Assembly: GCA_020796225.1 (NCBI GenBank) | Contig: CM036775.1 | Span: forward strand, 13,794,671-13,858,670 | From: Arion vulgaris | Taxonomy: Eukaryota; Mollusca; Gastropoda; Stylommatophora; Arionidae | DNA length: 64,000 bases | Direction of reading: 5' to 3' | Shown: positions 22,835-34,285 of the stretch, piece after piece | Position numbering within the stretch: position 1 is the stretch's first letter | Layout: each line of letters starts with the position of its first letter | Position numbers and translations under genes: made by a program | The notes under the pieces: model-generated | Databases searched by the model: none | Seen by the model: the letters and a program-made list of their open reading frames with translations, nothing else | What the model was told of the DNA's origin: nothing

Positions 22835-23160
22835 AGGTGTGTATCCTTTATAAGACGTTGCTCTCTTTGCAGCGCATCTGAAATTCACGCTGTCTCCAGC
22901 CAGTTCACCCACTTCGTCGATGGTTTCTTTAAAATCTTGTAGCCATCTTCTTCTTGGTCTGCTTTTGCGTCCTGGGACCCTGCCCTCTAATATTGTTCTT
23001 TCCAGGCCATCGTGACGCTTGATGTGACCAAAGTATCTAATTTTTCTGTATAGTATATTGTTTATCAGCCAATTCTCTTTAACATTTAGTTCTTTCAGGA
23101 CATCAGTGTTCTTTCTTTTTCTGTCCATGGTATTCGTAGGATCTTTCTGTAACATTTAGT
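22835..23160 (-). pseudogene. LINE 3' coding fragment (RTE-like)
   Basis: The minus strand gives [37 protein letters not shown] and RPRRRWLQDFKETIDEVGEL. These are the C-terminal conserved blocks, and the frame is open across most of the fragment. Confidence 0.8.
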
Positions 23161-23410
23161 TTCGAAGGACTGAATAATACGAATAACAAAAGCAATAAAG
23201 GGATATTATTTGGTAATATTAAAACATATGAAAACGTAATCCTAGCTCATAATCCTGACATAGTGTAACATGTCATAACATAGTGTAAAATATAACACTA
23301 CATGTATATTGCATGTTGAGAAAATGTTAGCGTGTAACTGGAATAGGCTGCTTTAAATTCATTATCTCTGTGCCAGTCTATCAGGCAGGATCGATTTTTA
23401 TTTTTGATGA

Positions 23411-23486
23411 TGTTCATAGATGAAAGCGAGACTTCACATAGATGAAAGCGAGACTTCACATAGATGAAAGCGAGACTTCACATAGA
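23411..23486. repeat. 24-bp tandem repeat, three copies
   Basis: Units of CATAGATGAAAGCGAGACTT plus CACA in direct array. Confidence 0.9.
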
Positions 23487-23539
23487 TATGTTGAACAAAA
23501 GCATGAATATATTTTCAGAGCAACACTACTATTCCTTGA

Positions 23540-23800
23540 ACATGAATAGGTGGATGGTCTTCGGTCTCTTCGCGACTGCCTTTTGGAGGAGGACACTAAA
23601 ATAGATGTTGAATCGATCCAGCGATTTAAGCAGTTGGGAATTACCCTTTGAACAAGTATAACTGGATGCCTGAGATGCAGAGTGAGAAATGTGTTTAATC
23701 AGCGAGCCACGGGAGCCATCAGTATGCATACTCTTCGATACATGTTGGGGGGAGACTGAGCACCTATAGGTCTACCCGGAGTGCAATGCCGTCTGTTTAG
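23540..23800 (+). pseudogene. LINE 3' end fragment (RNase H-bearing family)
   Basis: Plus-strand [18 protein letters not shown] and the GTGTTTAATCAGCGAGCCAC block, ending with GGGGAGACTGAGCACCTATA. It corresponds to the C-terminal half of 27010-27430. Confidence 0.75.
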
Positions 23801-23846
23801 TAGCCAATAAACAATCTTTGAATATGAGCATATAATCATTGAATAT

Positions 23847-24101
23847 CTTCTTCAAACGCTCCACCACGATCACACATATTAACTACGCTGTGTGATTTAT
23901 ATGTGATCTTAGCCTAAGAGTGATTGTACATTGTGTCAGTTATGCGCCTACAAGTAGGCCAGCACATTCGATTTCTGTGATGCTTTTTATTTACTATGGT
24001 AGTTTCCTAGGTCCTACATCACTCGCCTCTTACGACATGCATTGTAGGTCGCAGTAGTGCTATTCTTTGCCTCCCTTGCGGGCCCCGGCAACACACGGGC
24101 G
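23847..24101 (-). mobile_element. SINE family B, copy 4, with 12-bp target duplication
   Basis: ATCATTGAATAT flanks it at 23835-23846 and 24102-24113. On the minus strand it starts CGCCCGTGTGTTGCCGGGGC, the best-preserved family B head. It ends in a short GAAGAAG tail. Length is 255 bp. Confidence 0.93.
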
Positions 24102-24128
24102 ATCATTGAATATGTATAATCTAAGTTG

Positions 24129-24884
24129 CTACAAATGAACACGATCTGCAAGACTTGATAGACATACTAGTGAGAGAAAGTGAAAAGAAAGGATTAAGCA
24201 TGAATATAAAGAAAACAGAGGTTATGGTTGTCTCCAAGAAACAAGAAACACCAACATGCAATATCAAAATAAATAACACAACACTGAAACAAGTCCATCG
24301 ATTCAAGTATCTAGGAACATTCTTAACACCAGATGGAAGATGTACAACAGAGATTAGGAGTAGAATAGCTCAAAGGAAAGCAGCTTTTATGAAAATGAAG
24401 AACACACTATGCGTGAACTCACTACCAATGACACTGCGAAAACGAGTACTCCAATGCTATATTGAACCAATTCTTATGTATGGCAGCGAATCATGGACAC
24501 TGAACAAACAATCAATACGATCATTGGAAGCCACAGAGATGTGGTTTTACAGAAGAATGTTGAGAATTCCATGGACAGCAAAGAAAACAAACGTGGAGGT
24601 TTTAAATCAGGCCTGCACACAAAGAAACCTTATCAAAAGAATAAGAATCCGACAATCAAGGTTCTTCGGGCATATAATGCGAAGAGAAGGTTTAGAACAT
24701 TTGGTGACTACAGGTAAAATTCAGGGAAGGAGAGATCGTGGAAGACAGAGGGAGAAGATGTTGGATGGCCTGACATCATGGTTCGACAAAATATCGACGT
24801 CAGAACTGATTACATGCACCAAGCAAAGAGAGTTGTGGAGAGACATGATCGCCTACGCCGGCAGGCATGGCACTTGATTGATTG
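24129..24884 (+). mobile_element. 5'-truncated LINE with open RT C-terminal frame
   Basis: The target duplication ATAATCTAAGTT flanks it (24117-24128 and 24885-24896), and the 3' tail is (TTGA)n. The frame from 24128 to 24877 is uninterrupted: ATNEHDLQDLIDILVRES, MNIKKTEVMVVSKK, FKYLGTFLTPDGRC, YIEPILMYGSESWTL, FFGHIMRREGLEHLVTTGK and a stop after AGRHGT. It lacks the endonuclease and the RT catalytic core, so it is inactive. The intact frame suggests recent arrival. Confidence 0.93.
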
Positions 24885-25084
24885 ATAATCTAAGTTATGC
24901 TCATAGAAATATGAAGAGACTTTTTAAATGATTGTCATTAAAGAGAGCGGAGTAACTTTGGGCACCAGAAATGTATAATATAAGCGGCGCCATGGCACCA
25001 TGTTGGACAGTACTTCTCTATAATAATAACCAATAATCACGAAGACAATGGAGATGTAACAATTACAGATACATCTCCTCCTCA

Positions 25085-26160
25085 AGTGTCACGGACAAGG
25101 CCTTTGCATTAGTCATTTTAAAACGCTTTCAGAAACTGACAAAGCATGTTCCCGCAGTCACAGTGTGAATTCAGAGCTATACGATCAATAACTGACATAA
25201 TATTCACTCATTGACAACTGCAAGAGCAAGGAAGGTCACTGTTCATTGGATTGGTCGATCTTTCAAATGCGTTTGGCACGGTCTGCAGATCAATACTATT
25301 TACACGCTTGATGCACATTGACTGTCCTCCAGAATTGCTCCAACTGATCATCTCCTTACATAAGTATACTAAAGCCAGCATACAGCTGTGATGCCCGTAG
25401 TTCATCTGACAGCTTCAATATTGAGAGTGGAGCCAAACAGGACTGTCCTTGCAGTGAGTCTACCATGCAATCCATAATCAACAATATTGTCAGGGTATGC
25501 GACTTATTTTCTCTGACTATAAGTGTCACCAAGACAGTAGTTTCTATGTCAGGGTACTAACACCTCAACAAGTATCACTTTAAATAGTAACAATCCAACA
25601 CAAGTTCAAAAAGTGTCCTATCCTGTGTCCACATAGTCATTGTCAGCCACGCCCTTGAGGAAAAAATCAGCGCACGAATAAGTAGTGCGGCCACGCCCGA
25701 ATGGTTACCGGGGCCCACATTTGGGGTGTAAAGAATAGAACCACTGTTACCTGCCACGCATGTCGTGGGAGGCGACAAAGGAGGTTTGGATGAAATCGGA
25801 TGCATGTGTCCTAAACGTGTAGAAGTCTTATGCGTTTAGGGGCCTACCAAACCAGTGTGCAACGTATACACGTTCTTGGCAAAGATCAAACTTATCACAA
25901 AGAGTGATTAAAATTGGTCGTAAAGAACGAACGCAAAGAAGAAGAAGAGTAGTGCGGCCACTACATTTGTATAATCAACGACAGCGGGGAACAACACATT
26001 GCAGACCTTTTGGGCTTATGTAATTAGCTTTTTTTACTATATGGGTCAGAAACATGGACATCTTACTCAAGACACGAAAGGAGACTTAACATCCTTCACA
26101 TTCGCTGTTTCCGAAAGATTATGAACATCAAATGACATGACAAAATAACCAGCGCTGAAG
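25085..26160 (+). pseudogene. LINE reverse transcriptase, interrupted by a SINE
   Basis: Plus-strand blocks: RSLFIGLVDLSNAFGTVCRS (RT motif A, with the catalytic Asp in VDLSNAF), MHIDCPPELLQLIISLHKYT, then after the [22 protein letters not shown] text and [16 protein letters not shown]. Stops and frameshifts are numerous. The SINE at 25695-25947 splits it. Confidence 0.8.
25695..25947 (+). mobile_element. SINE family A, copy 2, with 14-bp target duplication
   Basis: AGTAGTGCGGCCAC is repeated exactly at 25681-25694 and 25948-25961. The element begins GCCCGAATGGTTACCGGGGC and ends in GCAAAGAAGAAGAAG. Length is 253 bp, identical to copy 1. Confidence 0.95.
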
Positions 26161-26321
26161 TACTCTATATCTCTCTCTTCTTGTTATATTCCTCTCGGAT
26201 TTTCTCAATGTGTATTCTGGCCAGTCTTTTCACCACATCTTGGTTCACTGGGATCTGTATCGGAATATCGGATAAGAGAGTAAAGAGTTTTAAGAACCCC
26301 AGGATAAGCACAAGATGCAAT

Positions 26322-26392
26322 ACATATGATCAATAACTATGATCAATAAATATGATCAATAAATATGATCAATAAATATGATCAATAAATAG
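26322..26392. repeat. 14-bp tandem repeat
   Basis: About five copies of TATGATCAATAAA/C units; each contains the palindrome TGATCA. Confidence 0.9.
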
Positions 26393-26674
26393 ACCGTGAA
26401 CAAGTATTAGGTACTTCTGGAAAAATTACAATTAAAAAAGGTATCTGCCTAGAGGTTACAAAAGAGTCTCAGCAAAATCCATTTCGTAACAGAAGACTTT
26501 CCAGTCTGCAGCGTTGCACCGATCGTCATTTTGAGTTAAACAGTCTTCTGGGATTTGAAATAAGGCTTTAAAAGACCTACCTCGTCAGAAAACGTAGGCA
26601 GTCAGTTCACCAACCTGCAGTTGAAAGTGCTAATTCTTTTTTTTTAAAAAAAATCTTATGTTTAAACATGGAAT

Positions 26675-26924
26675 CTTATTCTTTGTGTTCGTTCTTTACG
26701 ACCAATTTTAATCACTCTTTGTGATATGTTTGATCTTTGCCAAGAACGTGTATACGTTGCACATTGGTTTGGTAGGCCCCTAAACACATAGACTTCTACA
26801 CGTTTAGGACACATGCATCCGATTTCAGCCAAACCTCCTTACTCGCCTCTTACGACATGCATGGCAGGTAACAGTGGTTCTATTCTTTACACCCCAAATT
26901 TGGGCCCCAGTAACCACTCGGGCG
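26675..26924 (-). mobile_element. SINE family A, copy 3, with 11-bp target duplication
   Basis: AAACATGGAAT flanks it at 26664-26674 and 26925-26935. The minus-strand head is CGCCCGAGTGGTTACTGGGG. Confidence 0.93.
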
Positions 26925-27009
26925 AAACATGGAATGAGTGGGCAGGGATCACTGCGAAGGATGATAAGCTGTCAGAAATAATCAACTTGCATAATAATGA
27001 AAGACGATA

Positions 27010-27792
27010 TTATCTACATTGGTTATTGGTTACTAAACTGTCGTCATTGCACTCCGGGCAGACCCATAGGTGCTCAATCTCTCTCAACAGATATAGAAGA
27101 ATATGCATACTGATGGTTCCCGTGGTTCGCTGATTAAACACACTCTTCACTCTGCCCCTCAGGCATCCATTTCTACTTGCACACCGGGTAACTCCCAACT
27201 GCTTGATCGATTCAACATCTATTTTAGTATCCTCATCCAACAGACACTCGCGAAGAGACCGGAGAACATCCCCCTTATCCATCTTCAACTCCCCAATAAT
27301 CGATACTGTTGATGCAAGCCTGTCCACTCTCTCATTATCGTAAACACCCGCAAGCCGCTGGAGGTTAGAAACTTCTATAGACGACATCCACTCATAACGA
27401 AACGTGCCCTTCTGGATATTGTGAAGCATCGACCGAGAGTCAGATACAACAACGGCCCCACTAAATTAAATCTCAGAGAGCCAATGGAAGGCAGCAGTAA
27501 CGGCCTCAATCTCTATCCTCATACTAGAAGTAGTTGTGCTGTATGCTCCACTTCGTTCTCCAACAACCCTACCATGTGCATTAGCCAAGAAACCCCAACC
27601 GGACTTCTCACCACGATGAACCAAGCCATCGGTATACACAACAACATCAGCATTCCTTGCATTATATGATATCAGCTGTTTAACTGCGAGATCAGCCTTC
27701 ATGTTGCCCCAATCTCTACATTCTCTTCCAAGAGTAATGATAACGTTGAGGTACACTGAGATCAGGGATCTCTGAGAAAAAAACCCAATCAC
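27010..27792 (-). pseudogene. LINE RNase H domain, nearly intact
   Basis: The upstream frame (27792-27466) carries VVYTDGLVHRGEKSGWGF (first catalytic Asp) and SSMRIEIEAVTAAFHWL (catalytic Glu). After a frameshift near 27450 the second frame carries SDSRSMLHNIQKG (second Asp), NERVDRLAS (final Asp) and a C-terminal LWVCPECNDD. This is an RNase HI domain as found in R1/Jockey/LOA-type LINEs. It is the best-preserved RNase H of its family here; decayed relatives are at 14.0, 20.6, 23.5, 31.8 and 61 kb. Confidence 0.85.
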
Positions 27793-27959
27793 TTCACGTG
27801 GGGAACAAATCGATTACATTTGGAGTGAGAGGTGAGCACCTTACCATCACACCACAAAGACACCCCAATTTGAAATATAAACTGACAAACACATACAAGG
27901 TTTCAAATAGAAATGTTATAGAAAATGTTTTAAAAGTTCATGTACACTATGCACAGAGA

Positions 27960-28385
27960 AAAGAACAAACATATCTAGTATATGTTCAACAAAAACTCTG
28001 ACTTGAAGAAAATGTGTTCTTTAATGCGAAAAATTGCGCTTCCTGCGAAAAGTTACCAACAACACAAGAAAAGACCAACATCAGCATAATAAAGAAAGTT
28101 GGCACAGAACTTTGCTTGAATTACATTGAGAAACAGAATGAAGTGGTTTGGCCACTTAATAAGAATGCATCCAAACTCCACAGTATACAAAGTCTTCTGC
28201 AACAGAACATCAGGAAAGAAGGCGAGAGGAAGACCACGAAAAGATGGTTAGATGGCATAGCCGAATCCTGCCAAAGAACAAAAATAACAATCACCCAAAC
28301 CACCAGAACAGCGCAAGACAAAAACAGAAAACCACAACACTGGGCAACAACCCGGTAACAGTGTGACGACAAAGAAGAAGAATGC
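27960..28385 (+). pseudogene. LINE 3' coding fragment
   Basis: Plus-strand KKVGTELCLNYIEKQ, KWFGHLIRMHPNS-like text in the adjacent frame, and TKRWLDGIAESCQR. It ends near an AAGAAGAAG run. Confidence 0.75.
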
Positions 28386-28439
28386 GAAAAATAAGATTGA
28401 GAACGTTTAAGTCCTTTGCATACATAAGAGAAAGCTTGG

Positions 28440-28632
28440 AAAAAACAATTATGTAGGGAGGCATTTCGAAAAAAAGGAGATGAAGACCAAGACGAAGATG
28501 GATACAGAATAAGACATATGACTTGAATATGATATCAGTTTAAAGCAGGGCATTTTATGAAAGAACGAAATTCAGAAATACTGTTATGGTAGCAAAGTTA
28601 TGTACAGGACAAGCTACTAGATGATGATGAAC
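28440..28632 (+). pseudogene. LINE 3' terminal fragment with TGATGATGA tail
   Basis: Short remnant with GGAGGCATTTCGAAAAAAAG, TTATGTACAGGACAAGCTAC and the tail TAGATGATGATGA. The GGACAAGCTA-(TGA)n terminus also ends the copies at 30478, 33675 and 43549. Confidence 0.7.
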
Positions 28633-28639
28633 AGTTTTT

Positions 28640-30190
28640 TTTAGTTCGCGGAGGCGAGAAGCGTTCGTCGCCAGAGATAACATCATTGGCGCCGTTAATT
28701 AAACAAAGTTTAACTGTGACGACATACAAACAACACAATACGTTGGATATTTGGAGGCTGACTTATCAAGGTTAAGCTGATTCGCAGAAGAAAGACGCTA
28801 TTGTGAATATCTGAGACTGGCTGTCCTCCTCCCTTAAGTAAGACTGAAAAGATAGATTTGAAGGGAATTTGAAGAAACGAAGATACCATGTATAGTAAAT
28901 ACATGATAAGATACTTTATCAAAGTCTGCATATTAAAAATTTGTGAATAAAAGTCTTTAAAATAGTCAACATATATAGTTAAATGTTCAAAAAGAAAACA
29001 GAAAAGAGACAGCATCATGCTAGCAGACAGACATATAATCAATTATGATTAAGTTATTCGCGTAATAATATTTGTTCAACGAAATTCCATATTAATTACA
29101 AATGCATTTTTCTATTATTATATATAAAGCAACACATTTTTGACTGAAATATCATACTATAATAGCTCTGTTTTCACGGACTAAGTAGTATTTTGAATAT
29201 TGCCTATACATTTTTTAAATGAAGGTGCAGATATACTTTTTGAAGAAGGTGATGCGGTCGCGGGAATGGAGCAGACGTGCAGAGTCTGCTATATAATGTA
29301 TACTATTGTAGACGAGTCCCGAAACATAAGAATGCTTTGTTTTAACAAGTCATCGCGTGTATAAAAGATAGTATTTGTGAAGAAGCTATACAATATTGCA
29401 ACAATGTAACCTGTGTTATCTGTTGCAGTTTGAATATTTTGTTTTGTTTATATTATATACACTTAACTTATCATCGAATGCAAAAGTAAATGACAGTTAT
29501 TCAATTCAAGCTATGCTATTTATTTACGTCAATATTTGCTGAGTTCTGCTGTTTCTCAGGGCAGAGACATGGAATCATTCGATAAACATGACATCATGGA
29601 TTTAAAACGTGAAACGGGCAACAGGTTAGTAGTTGCGAATGCGATAGAAAACATTTCAAGTTTCATTTCTAGGTAAGCGTGTTTTATTCAGTTTATTCAC
29701 TGTTTGAATTACTAACGCACTATAGCATGAACCGAGCGAGAGCGATGAAGTGATCAAGCTAATGAAGATAGGTTAAAATTCTACTTTAACATTTTTGTCC
29801 ACGCAGGATACCTATAGTATGAGTATGAACTAATGTCAAGCTTCATTTCTAGGTAAGCTTGTTTCTAGTCAGTATTTGAATTACTAACGCATGAATCTAG
29901 AGCGATGAAATGATCAAGCTAATGAAGATAAGTTAAAATTGTACTTAAAGATTAAAATTAGCGTCAACAAAAAAGGGCACCAATAGTATCAACGGCAACG
30001 CAACAGACCAGAGCTGAGAGTCGGAGGAATTGACAAGTAAGCTAATTTAAAAAATATATATATAAATATTTAACAGGGAGAGTGTTGGTTTATTTTAAAC
30101 ATAGTAGCCTACATAGGATAAATGATTGATGAATTGATAGTATTTTGACAGCTGTTTTAACTATAGTTTACATTACAACTGCATATTTTG
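28640..30190. other. Low-repeat intergenic stretch with a local duplication
   Basis: No gene is recognised. An imperfect direct duplication (29657-29790 versus 29838-29950) shares CATTTCTAGGTAAGC and TGATCAAGCTAATGAAGATA. A possible exon-like segment, CAGGGCAGAGACATGGAATC to GGGCAACAG|GTTAGT (about 29560-29622), has acceptor and donor signals and an ATG, but no homology I can name. Confidence 0.4.
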
Positions 30191-30194
30191 GTTG

Positions 30195-30478
30195 TAACTC
30201 ATAATCAAAGAAAACTGGCTGATGCTAGATATAAGAAAGAGAAAATTGAGATATTTTGGACATTTAAAAAGACATTAAGGGCTGGAGAAGACCATCATGG
30301 AAGGAGGCATATCGGCAAAGATAAGAAGAGGAAGACCACGGAGAAGATGGATTCAGGATGCAACTAATGATCTGAACATGACGGCTGCAGAGGCAGGACA
30401 TCTAGCCTATGAGAGTGAGAAGTTCCGGAGGACTGTTGGGGTGGCAAAGTTCTGCTCAGGACAAGCTATTTGATGATG
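30195..30478 (+). pseudogene. LINE 3' coding fragment with TGATGATGA tail
   Basis: ENWLMLDIRKRKLRYFGHL-like reading, GGISAKIRRGRPRRRWIQD and GVAKFCSGQAI. It is closely related to 43115-43549. Confidence 0.8.
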
Positions 30479-30559
30479 AAGTTGAGAGTTTATGTTTGAT
30501 TTATACTGTATAGCTATATGCAAACAGTATGTAAACAACTAAAGCAGTAGACCTGTGGA

Positions 30560-31230
30560 ATTAAACTGATAGGAAAACAATGATCAGAATACTAAGAATA
30601 TGCATATTCCCAGTAGAGATGTATGGGTGTGAAACATGGACATTTAACAAGACAGTGGAAAGTATATGTGTGCTTTTCTTCTTCAGCGATCTCTGGTCAC
30701 GCGCTTAATTTACCGTGGACCACAAACTGGGCAGTCAGCTTCAGGTCTGTCAGGTTTCCCCAAAGCTTAGTTTTCAGGTCGACTGGGTGTGGCCACATGT
30801 TGCTTCTTAGCTCACCCAGGAGAGGACAGTCTTGCACCATATGCTCCGGTGTCTGTTCCGCCTGCTGACACTGGCAGAGACCTGTTTGACTTATTCCTAG
30901 TCTATATAAGTGTTTGTTGAGTCTGCAGTGTCGAAGTAATGACCTGGTCTGTTCTGCTTAGGTTTTTGAGGGAGTCTTTTCCATAATCATATCCAGTATT
31001 TGTCATCCAGCCTACTGCAGATTTTTTCGGTATAAGAGTTTTGACCTCTTGAAAACACAGGGGTTGGTAAATTTGCTCTTTGGCACTGCCCTCCTTAGCT
31101 AAGACATCGATATGTGCTTTTGAATATAAGTGTTACAGAAGAGTCTTCATTATACCATGGACAGAAGACATAGATCTGTCCTGAATGATCCCAAAATTAA
31201 AGAAAGCTGGCTGATGCTGCCAAAATGAAG
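30560..31230 (+). pseudogene. LINE RT fragment split by a second LINE
   Basis: The host reads YGCETWTFNKTVES up to about 30670 and resumes CAFEYKCYRRVFIIPWTED at 31107. The same coding segment is uninterrupted at 43140-43260 (CAFEYKCYRRVLCISWTE). Confidence 0.8.
30672..31106 (-). mobile_element. LINE C-terminal fragment inserted in the 30.6-kb LINE
   Basis: The minus strand reads CQCQQAEQTPEHMVQDCPLL, the C-terminal C-x-C...H...C motif that follows RNase H in Jockey/R1-like LINEs. ATATGTGTGCTTTT and ATATGTGCTTTT at the two junctions look like an imperfect target duplication. Confidence 0.7.
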
Positions 31231-31839
31231 TACACTGAATGAAGGGATGTTTATAGTCCTTGGTTGCACTAGAGATACTCCAGTTGTAAAGATGAGATAT
31301 ATGCTTGGTATTCTGTCACTATGTTCCCATCATGCAATCGCATAAACCATAGCATATATGCGAGCTAGATTATTGTCAAAAGCCATCCTGGCTTTATTTA
31401 TCCTTTTTTGTTGATATCCTTGGCAACATCCCAATTTGTGGTTACTATGCCACCTAAACTAGAGCTGGAAGAAGTTTATTGAAGACCAGTGCTCCATTAG
31501 GAGTTGAAAGGTGAAAAAGAATGCCTCCTAAACTAATAAAAACACATTATATTTCAGTACTATAGTTATCCAAAAGTATTAAAACAATAACAAATATTGC
31601 TCACTTTAAAAGTTTCAGAAACCAATAACTTGTATTATTAAAAATTGTAGATATCGTGCTTTGTTATTTATGTGTTAATATTTCATTGTAGTGTAGATAT
31701 CTTAGGATCATTTATTATTTCGTTATTTGCCAGAAAAGCAGAAAGTTTTTTTTTTAGTATTTGAAGGTTGAATGAAGGTCTTTGAAATCAAACATTGCAT
31801 GAGTAGGGCAGGGTAAATGCTGTATTGTTCTAAATAGTG

Positions 31840-32180
31840 GTTATTTGATTACTGAACTGGCGTCATTGCACTCCGGGCAGACCCATAGGTACTCATTCCC
31901 CCACAGCATTATTTAATATATATGTATTCCTCTCACCCAACTCACTCAATCTTTTCTATGAAAATTAGTCAATTGATATTTCTGTTCTCTCTCAGTAAAG
32001 TTTGTTTCATGATGTCCTTAAGGTGTCCTATGTTTCTTGAACCCTTTGATTCCCACTTCAATGTCTGCTTTGTGATTCTTTGATCATTTCTTTTCACACT
32101 ATGCCTAACATATCTCCATCTTCTCTTTCCTATAAGAGTTTTTACTAGTGGTTGACCAGAAAATATTTTTAATGCTTATA
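31840..32180 (-). pseudogene. Two LINE 3' fragments
   Basis: 31840-31910 matches the 3' end of the RNase H-bearing family (TCATTGCACTCCGGGCAGAC). 31930-32180 matches the 3' coding end of the 1560-2345 family (GAACCCTTTGATTCCCACTT, CATATCTCCATCTTCTCTTT). Confidence 0.65.
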
Positions 32181-32243
32181 CTTATTGCTATATTTTTAGG
32201 CATGGATTATCAGTTGCTAATTTTTATTTTATAGACATCATTT

Positions 32244-32488
32244 CTTCTTCTTCTTTGTTCGTTTTACTGACCAATTTTAATCACTCTTTGTGATATGTTT
32301 GATCTGTGTCAAGAACGTGTATACTTTGCACATTGGTTTGGCAGGCCCCTAAACACATAGACTTCTACACGTTTAGGATACATGCATCCGATTTCAGCCA
32401 AAACTCCTAAGTCGCCTCTTATGACATGTGGCAGGTAACAGTGGTTCTATTCTTTACACCCCAAATTTGTTCCCGTAGCCACTCGGGC
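32244..32488 (-). mobile_element. SINE family A, copy 4, with 13-bp target duplication
   Basis: ATAGACATCATTT flanks it at 32231-32243 and 32489-32501. The tail on the plus strand is CTTCTTCTTCTTTG; the head is GCCCGAGTGGCTACGGGAAC on the minus strand. Confidence 0.93.
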
Positions 32489-32639
32489 ATAGACATCATT
32501 TAAATAGTAAAGAACATTTTCATATTTCGGATGCCTTTTTAAAACACCGTTGGGGCATACACCCTCAACCAAGCCATTAATGCAAGAGTTTGAATTGAAG
32601 TGGCAAGAAAATAACAGCTCAACAGGTATATGAGTAGGC

Positions 32640-32765
32640 TCATCAATCCACATCGAACTGGTACGGTTAGTCGGTTAGTCGCTGGACACTGTTGGAGATA
32701 TTGCAAAGGAGAGTACCTATGGACATGTCTGGAGTGCAATGAAGATATCCCAAAATGAAACTGAA
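32640..32765 (+). pseudogene. LINE C-terminal fragment
   Basis: Plus-strand GEYLWTCLECNEDIPK, a diverged L-W-x-C-x-E-C end of the RNase H-bearing LINE. Confidence 0.55.
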
Positions 32766-32859
32766 CCCTCAACGAACTTATGTCAAGTCGTCTTTAGCTA
32801 TCTCCTATAGTTCTTTCCATATCTTTCGTATATCCTTAATCTCTGCCTCCAATTCTCTT

Positions 32860-33675
32860 CTCTATGTATTTAAGCATTTGCACTTGGAATATCGTGGACA
32901 GAGAAAAGAACAAATGCTTCTGTTCTGCAACAGCTTGATAGTAGAGAGAATTGGCTATTAAGGAGCATAACATAGAAGAAAATTAAATATTCTGGACACA
33001 TCAAATGAGATGAGTGCCTAGAGAGTATAATTTTTGAAGGAATGGTGCCTGGAAGAAGAATGAGAGGAAGATCTAGAACAGCGTTTCCCAAAGTGGGCTG
33101 TACCGCCACCAGGGGCGCTGAAGCGTTCTAAGGGAGCGATAGTGGGTTCAGAAGAATGTGGGGGGTGTTCAGGCAATTAAGGATCGGTGGCTCCTTAAAG
33201 AAGAAATTAATAATACATATTTTAAAATAAATTATTTTCATGATTTTGCGATTGAATAGTCATTTAAAATTTGAATTCTGCATTTTCATTTATCTTATGC
33301 CCGTCTTACACGATCCATTTTTTCATCAATTTTCTATTTCATGCATATAATCATTTGAAAATTGACCATGTATTACAAAAATATATATCAATTTTCTATG
33401 TCAAAGAGAAAACAGAGCATGTATAAATGTGGGAGGGGTGTTGACAAACTGTTATAATGTGGAGAGGGGGTGTTACAAAGTTTATGTTGTGCAAAGTGGG
33501 CGGTGGGCCAAAAAGTTTGGGAATCTATGATCTAGAAGATGATGGGTGCAAGATGTCATTGACGATCTGAGAATGACTGCTACTAATGCCAGTCATCTTG
33601 CACGGAGCAGAGAGTTTTTCAGGATTGCTGTCATGGGAGCCAAGTTCTGGAAGGGACAAGCTACTTGATGATGAT
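32860..33675 (+). pseudogene. LINE 3' fragment split by a hAT MITE
   Basis: The two halves (up to 33078 and from 33538) join into one fragment that mirrors 12390-12790, with AATATCGTGGACAGAGAAAA, GTGCCTGGAAGAAGAATGAG, TGGGTGCAAGATGTCATTGA and a 3' end GGACAAGCTACTTGATGATG. Confidence 0.8.
33079..33529. mobile_element. hAT-like MITE, copy 2, with exact 8-bp target duplication
   Basis: ATCTAGAA is present at 33071-33078 and 33530-33537. The left end is CAGCGTTTCCCAAAGTGGGC; the right end reads AAAAGTTTGGGAATCTATG, so the termini are imperfect inverted repeats. A close relative of equal structure is at 47659-48116. Confidence 0.93.
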
Positions 33676-33754
33676 GTATTTTAAAGCTTTACTTTCTATG
33701 TCTTTCCCTGCAGTCTATTTTCATATCATGTGGTATAATGGGAATTCATTGATT

Positions 33755-34130
33755 GATTGATAGGACCATCATCATTGCACTTTGATGAGTAACTATGTGT
33801 GCTCCAATCTCTTTCTTGCAAAAGAAGATCTCAACGACAGTGCCCGAACTCCCTAGCATGGGCAAGAGTCCCTGATAAATTTAGAAAATGGTGAAAATAT
33901 TGAGTATGAATTTTTATTTTTTAATAGTGCTGATGAATTTTGCCAGGTAAACGGTTTTCCAGTGTGATCTTTTCGATTTTGAATTGCCAAGGGTTATTTT
34001 ACAATTTCAACTTGAACACAGGACCTATGTTTTATCATCTGTCTTTGGTAGGACTAGGAACTTGATCTCACCTACACTCAGGGATATCTGAAAAAAAATA
34101 TTCCACTAGGGAGCGAAGCTTTTATTGAGA
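33755..34130 (-). mobile_element. SINE family D, copy lacking its head
   Basis: Starts with the (GATT)n tail and GGACCATCATCATTGCACTT. Continues with AGAAGATCTCAACGACAGTG and TGCCAAGGGTTATTTTACAA, stopping after ACTAGGGAGCGAAGC, where the tRNA-like head should begin. Confidence 0.8.
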
Positions 34131-34285
34131 ATACTCTGTTAAGCTTGTATTTTTCTATGATTAACGACATACGTTAGGTGATTTAGTTAACATCATTCTA
34201 GCCACCTTTTCATCCCAGTGTTTTTATGGTACCATATTACAACTGGGTTGACCAGAGAGTTTCTACGTATCTAAAAAATTGGGTG

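Noticed and set aside
24155..24877. A 240-residue host gene
   Set aside because: It is the C-terminal part of a LINE reverse transcriptase, flanked by a 12-bp target duplication and a TTGA tail.
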